A DNA stretch of 37,478 nucleotides. Origin: an uncultured Flavobacteriales bacterium (GTDB lineage: Bacteria; Bacteroidota; Bacteroidia; Flavobacteriales_D; Parvicellaceae). The DNA lies in assembly GCA_938075455.1 (NCBI GenBank), contig CALJHN010000011.1:1-37478 (forward strand), written 5' to 3'. The notes under the pieces are model-generated. The model had not been told where the DNA came from and did no database searches. It worked only from the letters and a program-made list of their open reading frames with translations. How positions within the stretch are numbered: the first letter of the stretch is position 1; the number at the start of each line of letters is the position of its first letter. The translations under genes were made by a program, and so were the position numbers. This document shows, piece by piece, positions 1 through 9,063 of the stretch.

Positions 1-515
1 CAACTAGATATTTTGCAAAATCTGACAGCCTACTGTTTCAAGATTTTAATATTGAGATTAAGAGAAAAATCAATAAAAAACTCAAACTTAATTTAAATTA
101 TTTCAATTTTAAATTTAATGATGATGCTGTGAAAGTAGCTGGTTATTACAAAATGATTTATGCTCAAATTTTGGTTTTAGATCTAACCTATAAAATTAAT
201 AGATACCATTCTTTAAGATTTGAAACTCAAGGTATGTGGACTGAACAAGATAAAGGAAATTGGGCCTTCGGACAAATAGAATATACTTTTAGTCCTCATT
301 GGTATTTAGCAATTTTAGATCAATATAATTACGGAAATAAAAATATTGAAAAAAGAATTCATTATGGTTTAATTTCCGGAGGTTATATTAATGGTTCTCA
401 CAGATTCTCGTTACAATATGGCAAACAAAGAGCTGGTGTTTTTTGTGTAGGAGGTGTTTGTAGAGCTGTTCCGGCATCAAATGGATTGACATTTTCTTTT
501 ACTTCAAGTTTTTAA
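1..515 (+). CDS. DUF6029-like outer-membrane protein, 3' part only
   Basis: This is the C-terminal part of a longer protein, cut by the window edge. The reading frame is open from base 3 to the TAA at 513-515 with no stop, so the GTG at 129 is not a credible start. The visible 170 or so residues alternate polar and aromatic residues in short strands and end in Phe (FSFTSSF), as expected of the last strand of an outer-membrane beta-barrel. A short Cys pair segment (CVGGVC) lies near the end. The ending and the pairing with an Omp28-like gene one base downstream recall the Bacteroidota DUF6029 family, which I recognise by resemblance only. The function is unknown. A generic beta-barrel assignment is safer than the DUF number. 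Confidence 0.6.
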   Translation, partial: TRYFAKSDSLLFQDFNIEIKRKINKKLKLNLNYFNFKFNDDAVKVAGYYKMIYAQILVLDLTYKINRYHSLRFETQGMWTEQDKGNWAFGQIEYTFSPHWYLAILDQYNYGNKNIEKRIHYGLISGGYINGSHRFSLQYGKQRAGVFCVGGVCRAVPASNGLTFSFTSSF

Positions 516-516
516 A

Positions 517-1428
517 ATGAAAAATTATTTTGGATTTATATTATTAATTACAATTTTATCATGTGATAAGATAGAAAGTCCTTTGCCAGAAGAATTTGGC
601 AAATTTGATTGGAGCCTTTATCCAGGTGATCCATCTAATTATCCCTATGACATATCCAATCCAGCTAGTAATTGGGGAGAAAACACCAATATAAAAGGAA
701 TATTGCTAGAAGACTATACTGGCCATAAATGCACTAATTGTCCTGCAGCAGCACAAATAGCTAAATCTCTTGAAGACGATTCTATTAAGAATGTAATTGT
801 TGCATCTATTCATGCAAGTGCAGATGGATCTTTTCAAGAAACCGATGAGTTATATTTAAATGACTATAGAACTGATGCTGGGGATGAATATGTAAGTGAG
901 ATGACAGGTTTTCTAGGAAATCCAATGGGAACAATTAATAGAAATAGTCAGGGTCTTTCTGGAAGTGTATGGTATTTAGCTACTGAATGGGTTAACGGAG
1001 TAAATAATGAAATTAACAAACCTCTTATTGCAAATATTCAGTTAAAAAAGAACTATTTCGAATCAACCAATGGATTATTTATTCATACAGAGACTTCATT
1101 TTTAAGCCCTGTTTCAGGTGATTTTCATTTGATAATTTACTTAATTAGAAATGACGTTGTATCTCCTCAAAAATTTGATGCAGGAGTAGTAGATACCAAC
1201 TATCATCATCATTCGATTTTGTCAGGCAATATTAACGGAACTTGGGGGACTTTAATTAATACCGGAGGATTAGCAGAAGAAAATACTGTAGTTTACAATG
1301 ATTTTACTTATGAACTTCCTGACCCCTCACTTCATCCAACATTTAATATCGAAAACCTTTCACTAATTGCTTATTTGTGCGATAGGAACACCTATGAAGT
1401 ATTACAGGTTATCAAATCAGATATTTAA
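517..1428 (+). CDS. Omp28-related lipoprotein with thioredoxin-like CxxC
   Basis: This 303-residue protein starts with a short hydrophobic segment and a lipobox ending ILSC, with Cys16 as the likely lipidated residue, so it should sit in the outer membrane. The segment LLEDYTGHKCTNCP (about residues 63-76) is the hallmark of Omp28-type proteins and places a CxxC pair (Cys72, Cys75) where thioredoxin-like folds carry theirs. The remainder looks like beta-sandwich. Family members are surface or periplasmic proteins of poorly known role; a thiol-redox function is inference. It begins one base after the upstream barrel gene, so the two are surely cotranscribed. It ends three bases from the convergent end of lpxA. 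Confidence 0.8.
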   Translation: MKNYFGFILLITILSCDKIESPLPEEFGKFDWSLYPGDPSNYPYDISNPASNWGENTNIKGILLEDYTGHKCTNCPAAAQIAKSLEDDSIKNVIVASIHASADGSFQETDELYLNDYRTDAGDEYVSEMTGFLGNPMGTINRNSQGLSGSVWYLATEWVNGVNNEINKPLIANIQLKKNYFESTNGLFIHTETSFLSPVSGDFHLIIYLIRNDVVSPQKFDAGVVDTNYHHHSILSGNINGTWGTLINTGGLAEENTVVYNDFTYELPDPSLHPTFNIENLSLIAYLCDRNTYEVLQVIKSDI

Positions 1429-1431
1429 ACT

Positions 1432-2211
1432 TTAACTCAAACCTCTCATTATTCCTTTTGTTGAATTTCTTATAAATTCTAGAACAACTTCTTTTTCATC
1501 TGAAACTGGGATTTCTAATTCTGCTACTCTTAAAGCAGTAGTCATATTGCTGTTCTGAACGTAAATTACTCTATAAATATCTTCAATATTAATAATCTGT
1601 TGGTCATTGAACCCTCTTCTTCTAAGGCCAATAGTGTTGACACCAATATAGGAAAGTGGTTCTCTAGCTGCCTTTACATACGGTGGAACATTTTTACGAA
1701 CCAAAGACCCTCCAGCTATAAATGAATGCTCTCCAATACTAACAAATTGCTGAATTGCAGCAGTACCTTCAATTATTACCCAATTCCCAACAAGGACATG
1801 GCCTGCTAACTGCACTAAATTTGCTATTACCACATTGTCTCCTATAATACAATCATGTGCTACATGTACGTATGACATTAACAAACAATTACTACCAACT
1901 ATGGTTGTTTTCTTATCGGAAGTTCCCTTGTGAATTGTAACATATTCACGAATGGTTGAATTATCTCCAATTTCTGTAGTAGCATATTCACCGTTGTATT
2001 TTAAGTCTTGTGATTCCGCTGAAATTATAGCTCCTGGATAAATTTTACAATTATTTCCTATTCTAGCACCATCCATGATAACTGCGTTAGATGCAATCCA
2101 GCAGTTATCCCCTATTACAACGTCTTCATAAACTGTTGCAAAAGGCTCAATAATTACATTTTTTCCAATTTTTGCTTTTGGATGAATATTTGTTAACATG
2201 TGATTTGTCAT
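1432..2211 (-). CDS. lpxA: UDP-N-acetylglucosamine acyltransferase
   Basis: LpxA performs the first step of lipid A synthesis, moving a 3-hydroxyacyl chain from acyl carrier protein to O-3 of UDP-GlcNAc in the cytoplasm. The 259 residues match the usual family length. The N-terminal two thirds is a hexapeptide-repeat left-handed beta-helix (IGKNVIIEP, IGDNCWIAS, IGNNCKIYP). The catalytic His lies in the segment YVHVAHDCIIGDN, and the C-terminal helical part contains the typical NTIGLRRRGF. The ATG at 2211 is used; a second Met at codon 5 is equally possible. It is the last gene of the HD-lpxD-lpxC/fabZ-lpxA operon. No elongation factor P gene follows, although I recall one in some relatives; the operon instead ends head-on against the Omp28 gene. 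Confidence 0.95.
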   Translation of the reverse strand: MTNHMLTNIHPKAKIGKNVIIEPFATVYEDVVIGDNCWIASNAVIMDGARIGNNCKIYPGAIISAESQDLKYNGEYATTEIGDNSTIREYVTIHKGTSDKKTTIVGSNCLLMSYVHVAHDCIIGDNVVIANLVQLAGHVLVGNWVIIEGTAAIQQFVSIGEHSFIAGGSLVRKNVPPYVKAAREPLSYIGVNTIGLRRRGFNDQQIINIEDIYRVIYVQNSNMTTALRVAELEIPVSDEKEVVLEFIRNSTKGIMRGLS

Positions 2212-2243
2212 TGATTTGAAATTAAAAAAAAGAAATTATAAAC

Positions 2244-3647
2244 TTATTCTTCAGTTCTGTCCTTAGCAACATGAGCCAGCATTTCTGCTTCAATACACAC
2301 TTCTCCATTTACATAGCCCTTTCCACCCATATGCACCAAGCCTCTTCTTATTGGAGACAATAACTTTAATTCAAAAACTACAGTATCTCCAGGAATAACT
2401 TTTCTTTTAAACTTTACATTGTCAATTTTCATAAAATAGGTAGTGTAAAGGTGTGGATCTTTAACCTTGCTAAGAGAAAATATACCACCAGTTTGAGCCA
2501 TTGCTTCAATTTGTAAAACTCCAGGCATTACAGGATTCTTAGGGAAATGACCCATGAAATAATTTTCATTCATAGTAACATTCTTAACACCAATAATTCC
2601 ATCATCGCTAATTTCCATTATCTTGTCTATTAGTAAAAATGGATATCTATGTGGCAGCATTTTTTCAATGTCTACAATGTCATAAAGTGGCTTTTTAGTT
2701 AAGTCAAATTTTTGAGGTGATTTTTCTTGATCTTTCATGGCTTTTTTAAGTATTTGAGCAAATGAGGTATTTAATTTATGGCCCGGTTTTTTGGTTATAA
2801 TGTGTCCTTTTATTGGCATTCCAATTAAAGCTAAATCTCCAATAACGTCTAATAATTTATGTCTTGCAGGTTCGTTGTAGAACTGCATTTCACAATTGTT
2901 TAATACATTTCCATTAATTTTAATATCAGAATCATCTTTGCCCAAAAGGTGGGCTAATTTTATTATCTCAGAATGTTTAGTCTCTTCTCTATCTACCACA
3001 ACAATAGCATTCTCTAATCCTCCTCCTTTTATAAGGTTTGCTTTTGCTAATTTCTCTAGTTCAGTTAGAAAAACAAAAGTTTTACAAGGTGCTATTTCTG
3101 TAGAATAATCTTTTAAGTCTCTAATTTCAGCGTATTGAGTTCCTAGAGCAAGATTCTCATAATCTAAAACTACAGAAATAATAAAATTATTTGCAGGAAC
3201 AAATAGAATTTCAGAACCTGAGTCTGGATCAGTATAATGAATTGGATTTGGAAGATAAATATACTTTAAAGGTGCATCTTGAATTTTTAATCCTACTTTT
3301 TGAATCTCCTCAACAAAATACTTTGCACTTCCATCTAAAATTGGTACTTCAGAACTATCCATTTTAATTAATACATTGTTAACTCCTAGCGCATATAATG
3401 CAGACATTAAATGTTCAACAGTGACTATTTTAACATTGTCTTTCTCTAAAGTAGTACTTCTTTGAGTATCGGTAACCAAGTTAATATCTGCAGGCAAAAT
3501 AGGTTGGTTTTCTAAATCTATTCTTTGAAATTTTACTCCATGATTTATTTTAGCAGGTTCAATGACAATATGTACATCTTCACCTGTGTGAAGTCCAACT
3601 CCTTTAAACTCAATTGAACTATTTAATGTTTTTTGATTATCTGACAC
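2244..3647 (-). CDS. lpxC/fabZ: Fused UDP-3-O-acyl-GlcNAc deacetylase / 3-hydroxyacyl-ACP dehydratase
   Basis: This is a two-domain protein of 467 residues. Residues 1 to about 300 are LpxC, the zinc deacetylase that commits the cell to lipid A: TVEHLMSAL carries one zinc His, and ARHKLLDVIGDL gives the other His and Asp ligands. After a linker with PQKF, residues from about 325 on are FabZ, the dehydratase of fatty-acid elongation, with MLPHRYPFLLID and GHFPKNPVMPG (active-site His) followed by the Glu of QIEAMAQ. This fusion is normal for Bacteroidota. The start is GTG (3645-3647), placed directly after the lpxD stop with no spacer, so translational coupling is likely. Confidence 0.95.
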   Translation of the reverse strand: MSDNQKTLNSSIEFKGVGLHTGEDVHIVIEPAKINHGVKFQRIDLENQPILPADINLVTDTQRSTTLEKDNVKIVTVEHLMSALYALGVNNVLIKMDSSEVPILDGSAKYFVEEIQKVGLKIQDAPLKYIYLPNPIHYTDPDSGSEILFVPANNFIISVVLDYENLALGTQYAEIRDLKDYSTEIAPCKTFVFLTELEKLAKANLIKGGGLENAIVVVDREETKHSEIIKLAHLLGKDDSDIKINGNVLNNCEMQFYNEPARHKLLDVIGDLALIGMPIKGHIITKKPGHKLNTSFAQILKKAMKDQEKSPQKFDLTKKPLYDIVDIEKMLPHRYPFLLIDKIMEISDDGIIGVKNVTMNENYFMGHFPKNPVMPGVLQIEAMAQTGGIFSLSKVKDPHLYTTYFMKIDNVKFKRKVIPGDTVVFELKLLSPIRRGLVHMGGKGYVNGEVCIEAEMLAHVAKDRTEE

Positions 3648-4682
3648 TTAAATTTTATTAATTTCTTTACCTAGTTCTTCAATTTGTTTTTTTAATTCAG
3701 GGAAGTTTTTAAATAAAACATAACTCCTTTTAAAGTCATTGGATGAAAAAGCCGGTGTTCCTTGAAGAACGGTATTTTCTTTGAGAACTGATTTAGTAAT
3801 ACCACTCTGAGCTGCAATCTTTGTTCCTTTTGAAATTTTCAAATGACCTGCGATCCCAACTTGACCTCCAATCATGACGTTATCATCGATTTTAGAAGAC
3901 CCTGAAACGCCAGTTTGAGCAGCAATAACAGTGTTTTCTCCGACTTCCACATTATGAGCAATTTGCACAAGATTATCAATTTTAACCCCTTTTCGAATAA
4001 TGGTAGATCCCATGGTAGCTCTATCAATAACAGTATTTGACCCTATTTCTACATGATCTTCAATTATGACATTTCCAATTTGAATTATCTTCTGATATTG
4101 ATTTTCTGTATTCGGAACAAAGCCAAATCCATCGGAGCCAATTATAGCGCCAGAATGAAATACACAATTACTTCCTACTTGGGATTTATCATAAAATTTA
4201 ACCCCAGAATATATTTTAGTATTTTCTCCTATTTTACATCCTTTATCAAAATGACAATTTGAAGATATCTGAACGTTATTTCCTATTACTACATCTTCAC
4301 CAATATAAGTGAAAGGTCCAATATATACAGACTTACCAATTTTTGCAGTTTTGTGAATAAATACTGGTTCTTCAATTCCTGTTTTGGGAGTATCGATATT
4401 TTCGTAAAAGTTTAATAATTGCGCTAAACTCTCATATGCGTTGTTTACTTTTATAAGAGTTAAGGTAGAAGGAATAGGTTTTGAAGGGGTGAAATCAGAG
4501 TTGACAAGTGCAATACTTGCCTTAGTTTTATAAATAAAAGATTCGTATTTAGGATTGGCTAAAAAGGTTAAAGAGGAAGGTTGGGCATCTTCAATCTTAG
4601 AAAAAAAATTAACCTCAGCATTCTTATCTCCTTCAATATCTCCATTTACTAAGTCTGCTATTTGTTGAGAATTGAATTTCAT
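3648..4682 (-). CDS. lpxD: UDP-3-O-acylglucosamine N-acyltransferase
   Basis: LpxD adds the second hydroxyacyl chain to the lipid A precursor. At 344 residues it has the family length. Residues 1 to about 100 form the uridine-binding domain (the [14 protein letters not shown] region is typical). From about 107 there is a long hexapeptide-repeat beta-helix with the segments [15 protein letters not shown] and [14 protein letters not shown]; the His in the latter is the likely catalytic base. The final helix ([21 protein letters not shown]) is the trimer-forming extension. It follows the HD gene by 12 bp and touches lpxC/fabZ, so it is in the same operon. Confidence 0.95.
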   Translation of the reverse strand: MKFNSQQIADLVNGDIEGDKNAEVNFFSKIEDAQPSSLTFLANPKYESFIYKTKASIALVNSDFTPSKPIPSTLTLIKVNNAYESLAQLLNFYENIDTPKTGIEEPVFIHKTAKIGKSVYIGPFTYIGEDVVIGNNVQISSNCHFDKGCKIGENTKIYSGVKFYDKSQVGSNCVFHSGAIIGSDGFGFVPNTENQYQKIIQIGNVIIEDHVEIGSNTVIDRATMGSTIIRKGVKIDNLVQIAHNVEVGENTVIAAQTGVSGSSKIDDNVMIGGQVGIAGHLKISKGTKIAAQSGITKSVLKENTVLQGTPAFSSNDFKRSYVLFKNFPELKKQIEELGKEINKI

Positions 4683-4694
4683 TAATAGTTAAAA

Positions 4695-5960
4695 TTAAGC
4701 ATTATGATTAGAATCTCGCAATAAATCAAAATAAGGTGCAAATAAATAATACTTTTTTACAGGTTTTGCTAAAGCACTAATATTTAAATTATCGGATGCT
4801 TGGGTAATATCTTTTAAGGAACCATCATTGAATAAGATTTTTATTTCATCTTTCCTTGGGTCGTATGCATTGTTTTCCATTTCTTTTTGATAAACAAAAT
4901 AGTTCATTTCCTCATTATTTAAACCGAGATTTTTTTGATGAATGGATTTACAATTTTCTACTTCTTCGGCTGAAAATTTTTGAGCACTTATTTTTACTTT
5001 TGGTAGTTTCCTTTCAATCATCATTTTACTTAAACTAGATAAGATTTTGTCTTGGCTGTCACACCAAATCTTCACACATGTAAAAACATCATAATCATCT
5101 ACTTTAGAAAAGGACTTTAGGAAATTGATTTGAGAAATATTATCAGAATTAATTTTTTGGCTAAGTAAAATTTTTAAGCTTGGGACAACAAATAATTTTG
5201 ATCCGGAAATTAAAATCTCTCTAGCTCTTTCTAGTATTTTAGCCAAAAGAAATTCTGCTGAAAGCACAGTTTTATGTAAATAAACTTGCCAATACATCAA
5301 CCTTCTTGCTACAATAAATTTTTCTATTGAATAAATGCCCTTTTCTTTAATTACAATTTCATCGTTTACAATCGTAAACATTTTAATAATTCTCTGATTA
5401 CTAACTACCCCCTCCGATACACCAGTAAAAAAACTATCTCTTTTCAAGTAATCCAATCTGTCCATATCCAATTGTGAAGAAACAAGATGGTGCAAAAACT
5501 TTTTAGGGTGCCTATTGTCAAATATTTCAATTGCCATGTCTAAAGCGCCATCGAACTCTTTATTTAGAGAATCCATAAATAAACTAGAAATATTTTCATG
5601 GTTAATTCCCTCAACAAAACTATGTTCCAAAGCATGGGAGAATGGTCCATGACCAATATCGTGCAATAAAATAGCCAGTGTTACAGATATTCGTTCTTCT
5701 TTAGAAATAGAAAAACCATTTTCTTGTAAGGTATGAATGGCTTGTCCCATAAGATGTGCAGCTCCAATAGCATGGTGAAATCTTGTATGATGAGCACCTG
5801 GATAAACTAAATAAGTTAATCCAAGCTGTTTGATACGTGAAAGCCTTTGAAAAAAAGGATGGTCAACAATATTTAATAAAATTCCTTTATTTAGTGTAAT
5901 AAAACCGTAAACTGGATCGTTTAATATTTTAGTTACTTGATTTTTTCGCATATTGATCAT
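4695..5960 (-). CDS. HD-domain phosphohydrolase
   Basis: This 421-residue cytoplasmic protein belongs to the HD superfamily of metal-dependent phosphohydrolases related to dGTPases. The metal ligands are visible as FHHAIGAAHL (His62/His63), LLHDIGHGPFSH (His100-Asp101 pair) and a later QLDMDRLDYL. The true substrate is not shown by the sequence; dNTP hydrolysis is the family expectation. It is the first gene of the lipid A operon, a neighbourhood I associate with flavobacterial genomes, and it diverges from porX. The ATG at 5960 is taken as start, but Met4 (5951) is an alternative because the likely promoter lies only about ten bases upstream of 5960. Confidence 0.85.
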   Translation of the reverse strand: MINMRKNQVTKILNDPVYGFITLNKGILLNIVDHPFFQRLSRIKQLGLTYLVYPGAHHTRFHHAIGAAHLMGQAIHTLQENGFSISKEERISVTLAILLHDIGHGPFSHALEHSFVEGINHENISSLFMDSLNKEFDGALDMAIEIFDNRHPKKFLHHLVSSQLDMDRLDYLKRDSFFTGVSEGVVSNQRIIKMFTIVNDEIVIKEKGIYSIEKFIVARRLMYWQVYLHKTVLSAEFLLAKILERAREILISGSKLFVVPSLKILLSQKINSDNISQINFLKSFSKVDDYDVFTCVKIWCDSQDKILSSLSKMMIERKLPKVKISAQKFSAEEVENCKSIHQKNLGLNNEEMNYFVYQKEMENNAYDPRKDEIKILFNDGSLKDITQASDNLNISALAKPVKKYYLFAPYFDLLRDSNHNA

Positions 5961-5970
5961 AAGTTAAAAA

Positions 5971-5978
5971 CAAATCTA
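5971..5978 (-). promoter_or_regulatory. -7 element for the HD-lpxD-lpxC/fabZ-lpxA operon
   Basis: On the minus strand this reads TAGATTTG, an exact match to the Bacteroidota -7 consensus TAnnTTTG. A CTTG at 6003-6000 on the same strand, about 21 bases upstream, could serve as the -33 element and would lie inside the first codons of porX. The transcript would start around 5965, giving a leader of only a few bases. Confidence 0.5.
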
Positions 5979-5995
5979 ATTAAATCATTAAATAA

Positions 5996-7528
5996 GTGGC
6001 AAGAATACTTTGGGCAGACGACGAAATTGATAGTTTAAAGGCTCATCTTATTTTTTTAGAAAATAAGGGGCATAATATAACACCCGTAAACTCAGGGAAT
6101 GAAGCGATTGAAGAGTTTAAAACAAATAGCTTTGATTTAGTTTTTTTAGATGAAAATATGCCCGGAATCAGTGGGCTAAAAGCACTAGAGGAAATAAAAA
6201 TTTGGAGTCCCAACACACCTGTTGTAATGATCACTAAAAGTGAAGAGGAGATGATAATGGAAGAAGCAATAGGCAAACAAATATCAGACTACTTAATAAA
6301 GCCTGTTAATCCCAATCAAATATTGATGGTAATTAAAAAATTATTGGATGGAAAAAGACTCATTAGTGAAACCAATACTCTATCCTATCAACAAAATTTT
6401 AGAGGAATTAGCAATGATTTGAATAATTCAATGGATTTAAATGAATGGATAGCTCTTTTTAAAAAATTAAATTTTTGGGAACGTCAACTTGAAATGTCAG
6501 ATGAAAATATGTATGAAATATTTGACATGCAGAAAGAAGAAGCTAACCAATTATTTAGTAAATACATTGACAAAAACTATATTGATATTTTATATGACAA
6601 GGAACATATTACAAGTCATAATCTTTTAAAAAAGGAGCTTTTCCCAAAATTAAAGAACGAATCTTACTTTCTAATTGTAATAGATAATTTAAGATATGAC
6701 CAATGGTTGATAATTAAACCTGTAATTGAAGAGTTATTTGATATAGAAAAAGAGGAGATATACTGTAGTATTCTTCCAACAACTACTCAGTACGCAAGAA
6801 ACTCTTTGTTTTCAGGACTTATGCCTCTAGAAATTAAAAATAAATTTCCAGACAAATGGGTAGATGAAGAAGAAAATGAAGGTAAAAACTTACACGAAGA
6901 ATTTTTCTTAAATGAAAATCTAAAAAAGAATTCTATCGATGGGAAATTCTCTTACAATAAAATAACCAATCTAAATAAAGGGAAAAAACTGTTAAGTAAT
7001 TTTAATAATTTACTTGATAATAATTTAAATACCATAGTCTATAATTTTGTAGATACACTCTCTCATGCAAGAACTGAAATGGAGGTTATTAAGGAACTTG
7101 CTGAAGATGAATCTGCTTACAGATCCTTAACCCTTAGTTGGTTTAAGCACTCACCGCTATATGAAATGATAAAAAGAATGAGTGAAAGTTCTTCCAAAGT
7201 ATTTTTAACAACCGACCATGGCACAATTAGAGTTAAAAGCCCTATAAAAATAATGGGGCCAAAACAAACCAATAGTAATATGAGATATAAGGTTTCTAAA
7301 AATCTATCTTACAATAAGAAAGATGTAATGGAGAGCTTAAATCCACATGAGATAATGCTTCCAAAAAACAACTTGAGTAGTTCTTATGTTTTTGCAAAAG
7401 AAAATAACTTTTTTGTCTACCCAAATAATTACCACCAATTTGCAACGCTATATAACGATACATTCCAACATGGTGGAATTTCTTTAGAGGAAATGTTAAT
7501 TCCTTATGTCTTTTTAAGAAGTAAATAA
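5996..7528 (+). CDS. porX: PorX, type IX secretion response regulator with PglZ domain
   Basis: This 510-residue two-domain protein has an N-terminal receiver (residues 1-120) with acidic pocket Asp8/Asp9, phospho-acceptor Asp52 in VFLDENMP, Thr80 and Lys102. After a helical linker comes a PglZ domain of the alkaline phosphatase superfamily (about 200-510), with metal-site segments VIDNLRYDQW, PTTTQYARNS, TTDHGTIRV and FQHGGISLEEM. PorX is the regulator of the type IX secretion system, acting with the histidine kinase PorY; its PglZ domain has been reported to have phosphodiesterase activity. The start is GTG and is forced, because TAA stands directly before it in frame (5993-5995). It is alone on its strand and ends base-to-base against the next gene, so it is probably monocistronic. 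Confidence 0.93.
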   Translation: MARILWADDEIDSLKAHLIFLENKGHNITPVNSGNEAIEEFKTNSFDLVFLDENMPGISGLKALEEIKIWSPNTPVVMITKSEEEMIMEEAIGKQISDYLIKPVNPNQILMVIKKLLDGKRLISETNTLSYQQNFRGISNDLNNSMDLNEWIALFKKLNFWERQLEMSDENMYEIFDMQKEEANQLFSKYIDKNYIDILYDKEHITSHNLLKKELFPKLKNESYFLIVIDNLRYDQWLIIKPVIEELFDIEKEEIYCSILPTTTQYARNSLFSGLMPLEIKNKFPDKWVDEEENEGKNLHEEFFLNENLKKNSIDGKFSYNKITNLNKGKKLLSNFNNLLDNNLNTIVYNFVDTLSHARTEMEVIKELAEDESAYRSLTLSWFKHSPLYEMIKRMSESSSKVFLTTDHGTIRVKSPIKIMGPKQTNSNMRYKVSKNLSYNKKDVMESLNPHEIMLPKNNLSSSYVFAKENNFFVYPNNYHQFATLYNDTFQHGGISLEEMLIPYVFLRSK

Positions 7529-8077
7529 TTACTCTTTTTGAAAGTTATTTGATAGATCTAAATAATCGTAAATAAATTTAATTTCTTCGTTGCTGCAATC
7601 TTCACAATATTTATAAGCAAGATTTTTCATGCTAATTATGGTGATTTCATTTTGAGATAAATATTCTTGGATATATGAGGATATAGTAATTAGAAAACAA
7701 TCACTGTATTGAATTTCCATTTTTTTAATATTGGAGATATACAATTTTGGTTGGTAAATAAAGTAATTAAAAAGTGCTGCCTCTAATTCTATCTTCTGAT
7801 TAATTTTTAAGTTATTACAGTAAAAAGTTAATGCATTAAAATAATAGGGGCTTAGTTCATCAGAACTTATATTCAATGCTTCAATTAGTAATTTAAAATT
7901 CTCTTCACTTAAGGTGGTGTCAATTTTATAGATTAATTCTAACGAATGTTTTTCTAAAGTTTCAGGGCCATTTAAAATTTCTTCATGATTCAATCCATCC
8001 ATATTAGAATAAATAGATATTGGCTCTTGATCACAACTTAAAAAAAACAATAAGAATACTGGAAGAAAGTATTTCAC
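7529..8077 (-). CDS. Uncharacterised small lipoprotein
   Basis: I do not recognise this 182-residue protein. It begins with a hydrophobic stretch and the lipobox FLSC, Cys15 being the likely lipidated residue, followed by an Asp (CDQEP), which leaves outer-membrane sorting open. The mature part is predicted mostly helical, rich in Leu, Ile, Glu and Asn, and contains five further Cys residues, two of them in the pair CEDC near the C terminus. The start is GTG at 8077 and overlaps the ctaA stop by four bases (GTGA), so it is translated from the end of the ruvB-queG-ctaA transcript. Its stop is directly adjacent to the porX stop. Any link with haem A or oxidase assembly is only suggested by position. 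Confidence 0.7.
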   Translation of the reverse strand: MKYFLPVFLLFFLSCDQEPISIYSNMDGLNHEEILNGPETLEKHSLELIYKIDTTLSEENFKLLIEALNISSDELSPYYFNALTFYCNNLKINQKIELEAALFNYFIYQPKLYISNIKKMEIQYSDCFLITISSYIQEYLSQNEITIISMKNLAYKYCEDCSNEEIKFIYDYLDLSNNFQKE

Positions 8078-9063
8078 ATTTTATCTATTTGGTAATTTAC
8101 TACTATCCTTGCCAAGCATCCAAAAGATATCATTGCTAATAAAAGATGAATTGGTTGAAGTAAGGCTGGCAAATTAAAATCTGCAAGAATTTTACCAACT
8201 AATGCTTCAGCCAATACACATATTGCAAACAAGTAGATTTCAATGAGATTAATTTTTTTTAAAAAAGCATAACTTCCTAAAATAATACTGAAAATAACTA
8301 TGGCTAATGCCAATGTCCTGTGTGAAAGAAATAATCGAAAATCTTGGAAAATTAATTCGTTTCTTGAGCTGGAGTCTAACCAATGGTCCACAATTTGTCT
8401 TACCTGAGTTCCTAAAATAATTTGAAATAAAAAAAATACCAACCCAATAAATGCTATTATTTTTAATTTTCTAGGTATAGCTACAGTGGAATCTGACCAA
8501 ACAGAAATAATAATAATTTGCCATAATATCATTAAAGCTGCAATTACCATATGTACTGTTAAAACCCATGGTACAATATTGGTAGCTACTACCATAGATC
8601 CCCACCAAGCTTGAAAAAGGGTTAATAAAATTAATCCCAAACCTAAAAATATTCTTAATCCCTTTTGGCGCTTGGTAAAAAGTGCCAATAAGAACCCTAT
8701 AAAAATAAATATTCCAGCTAGCGCACCAATAAGTCTGTTTATATATTCTAACCAAGTATTCCAAACATTAAAAGGTTGCTCATAAAGTAAAGATTTATCT
8801 GCTTGAATTAAAATGGCTTTTTCTTCAAGGCCAATATTGGTCAAAAAAGAAGTAAATTTTTTTATTTTTTTCTCTCTTTTTGAGGAATAAAATAATTGAT
8901 AATTTTCTGGTAGCTGACTGACATCTGTTGGTGGGATATATTGATCAAAACACTTCGGCCAGTCCGGACAGCCCATACCAGATTCAGTAATTCGAACAAT
9001 TGATCCAGCTATTATAACTAGATAAATCATAATTAATGTTATCCAATGAAATCTCAAAATCAT
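8074..9063 (-). CDS. ctaA: COX15/CtaA-family haem A synthase
   Basis: This 329-residue inner-membrane protein with about eight hydrophobic helices oxidises the methyl group of haem O to make haem A for cytochrome oxidase. The signature near the N terminus, [11 protein letters not shown], carries the loop Cys pair (Cys32, Cys38). Haem-ligand candidates are His171 ([10 protein letters not shown]), His248 ([10 protein letters not shown]) and His306 ([10 protein letters not shown]). The position matching the fourth conserved His (ExxH in the Bacillus protein) is Asn109 in LEYINRLIG, with Glu106 retained. From memory that Asn also occurs in other flavobacterial members. The gene overlaps queG by ATGA and lies about 2.6 kb downstream of coxA, fitting a role in the adjacent oxidase. 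Confidence 0.9.
   Translation of the reverse strand: MILRFHWITLIMIYLVIIAGSIVRITESGMGCPDWPKCFDQYIPPTDVSQLPENYQLFYSSKREKKIKKFTSFLTNIGLEEKAILIQADKSLLYEQPFNVWNTWLEYINRLIGALAGIFIFIGFLLALFTKRQKGLRIFLGLGLILLTLFQAWWGSMVVATNIVPWVLTVHMVIAALMILWQIIIISVWSDSTVAIPRKLKIIAFIGLVFFLFQIILGTQVRQIVDHWLDSSSRNELIFQDFRLFLSHRTLALAIVIFSIILGSYAFLKKINLIEIYLFAICVLAEALVGKILADFNLPALLQPIHLLLAMISFGCLARIVVNYQIDKM

Noticed and set aside
129..131. GTG as true start of the first gene
   Set aside because: The frame is open and protein-like back to the window edge, so the gene is simply cut.
3640..3660. Frameshift or fusion error between lpxD and lpxC
   Set aside because: The genes merely touch; lpxC has its own GTG, and both products are full length.
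8471..8764. A 97-codon frame within ctaA
   Set aside because: It is an out-of-frame reading of the ctaA membrane helices, rich in Tyr and Trp, with no own signals.
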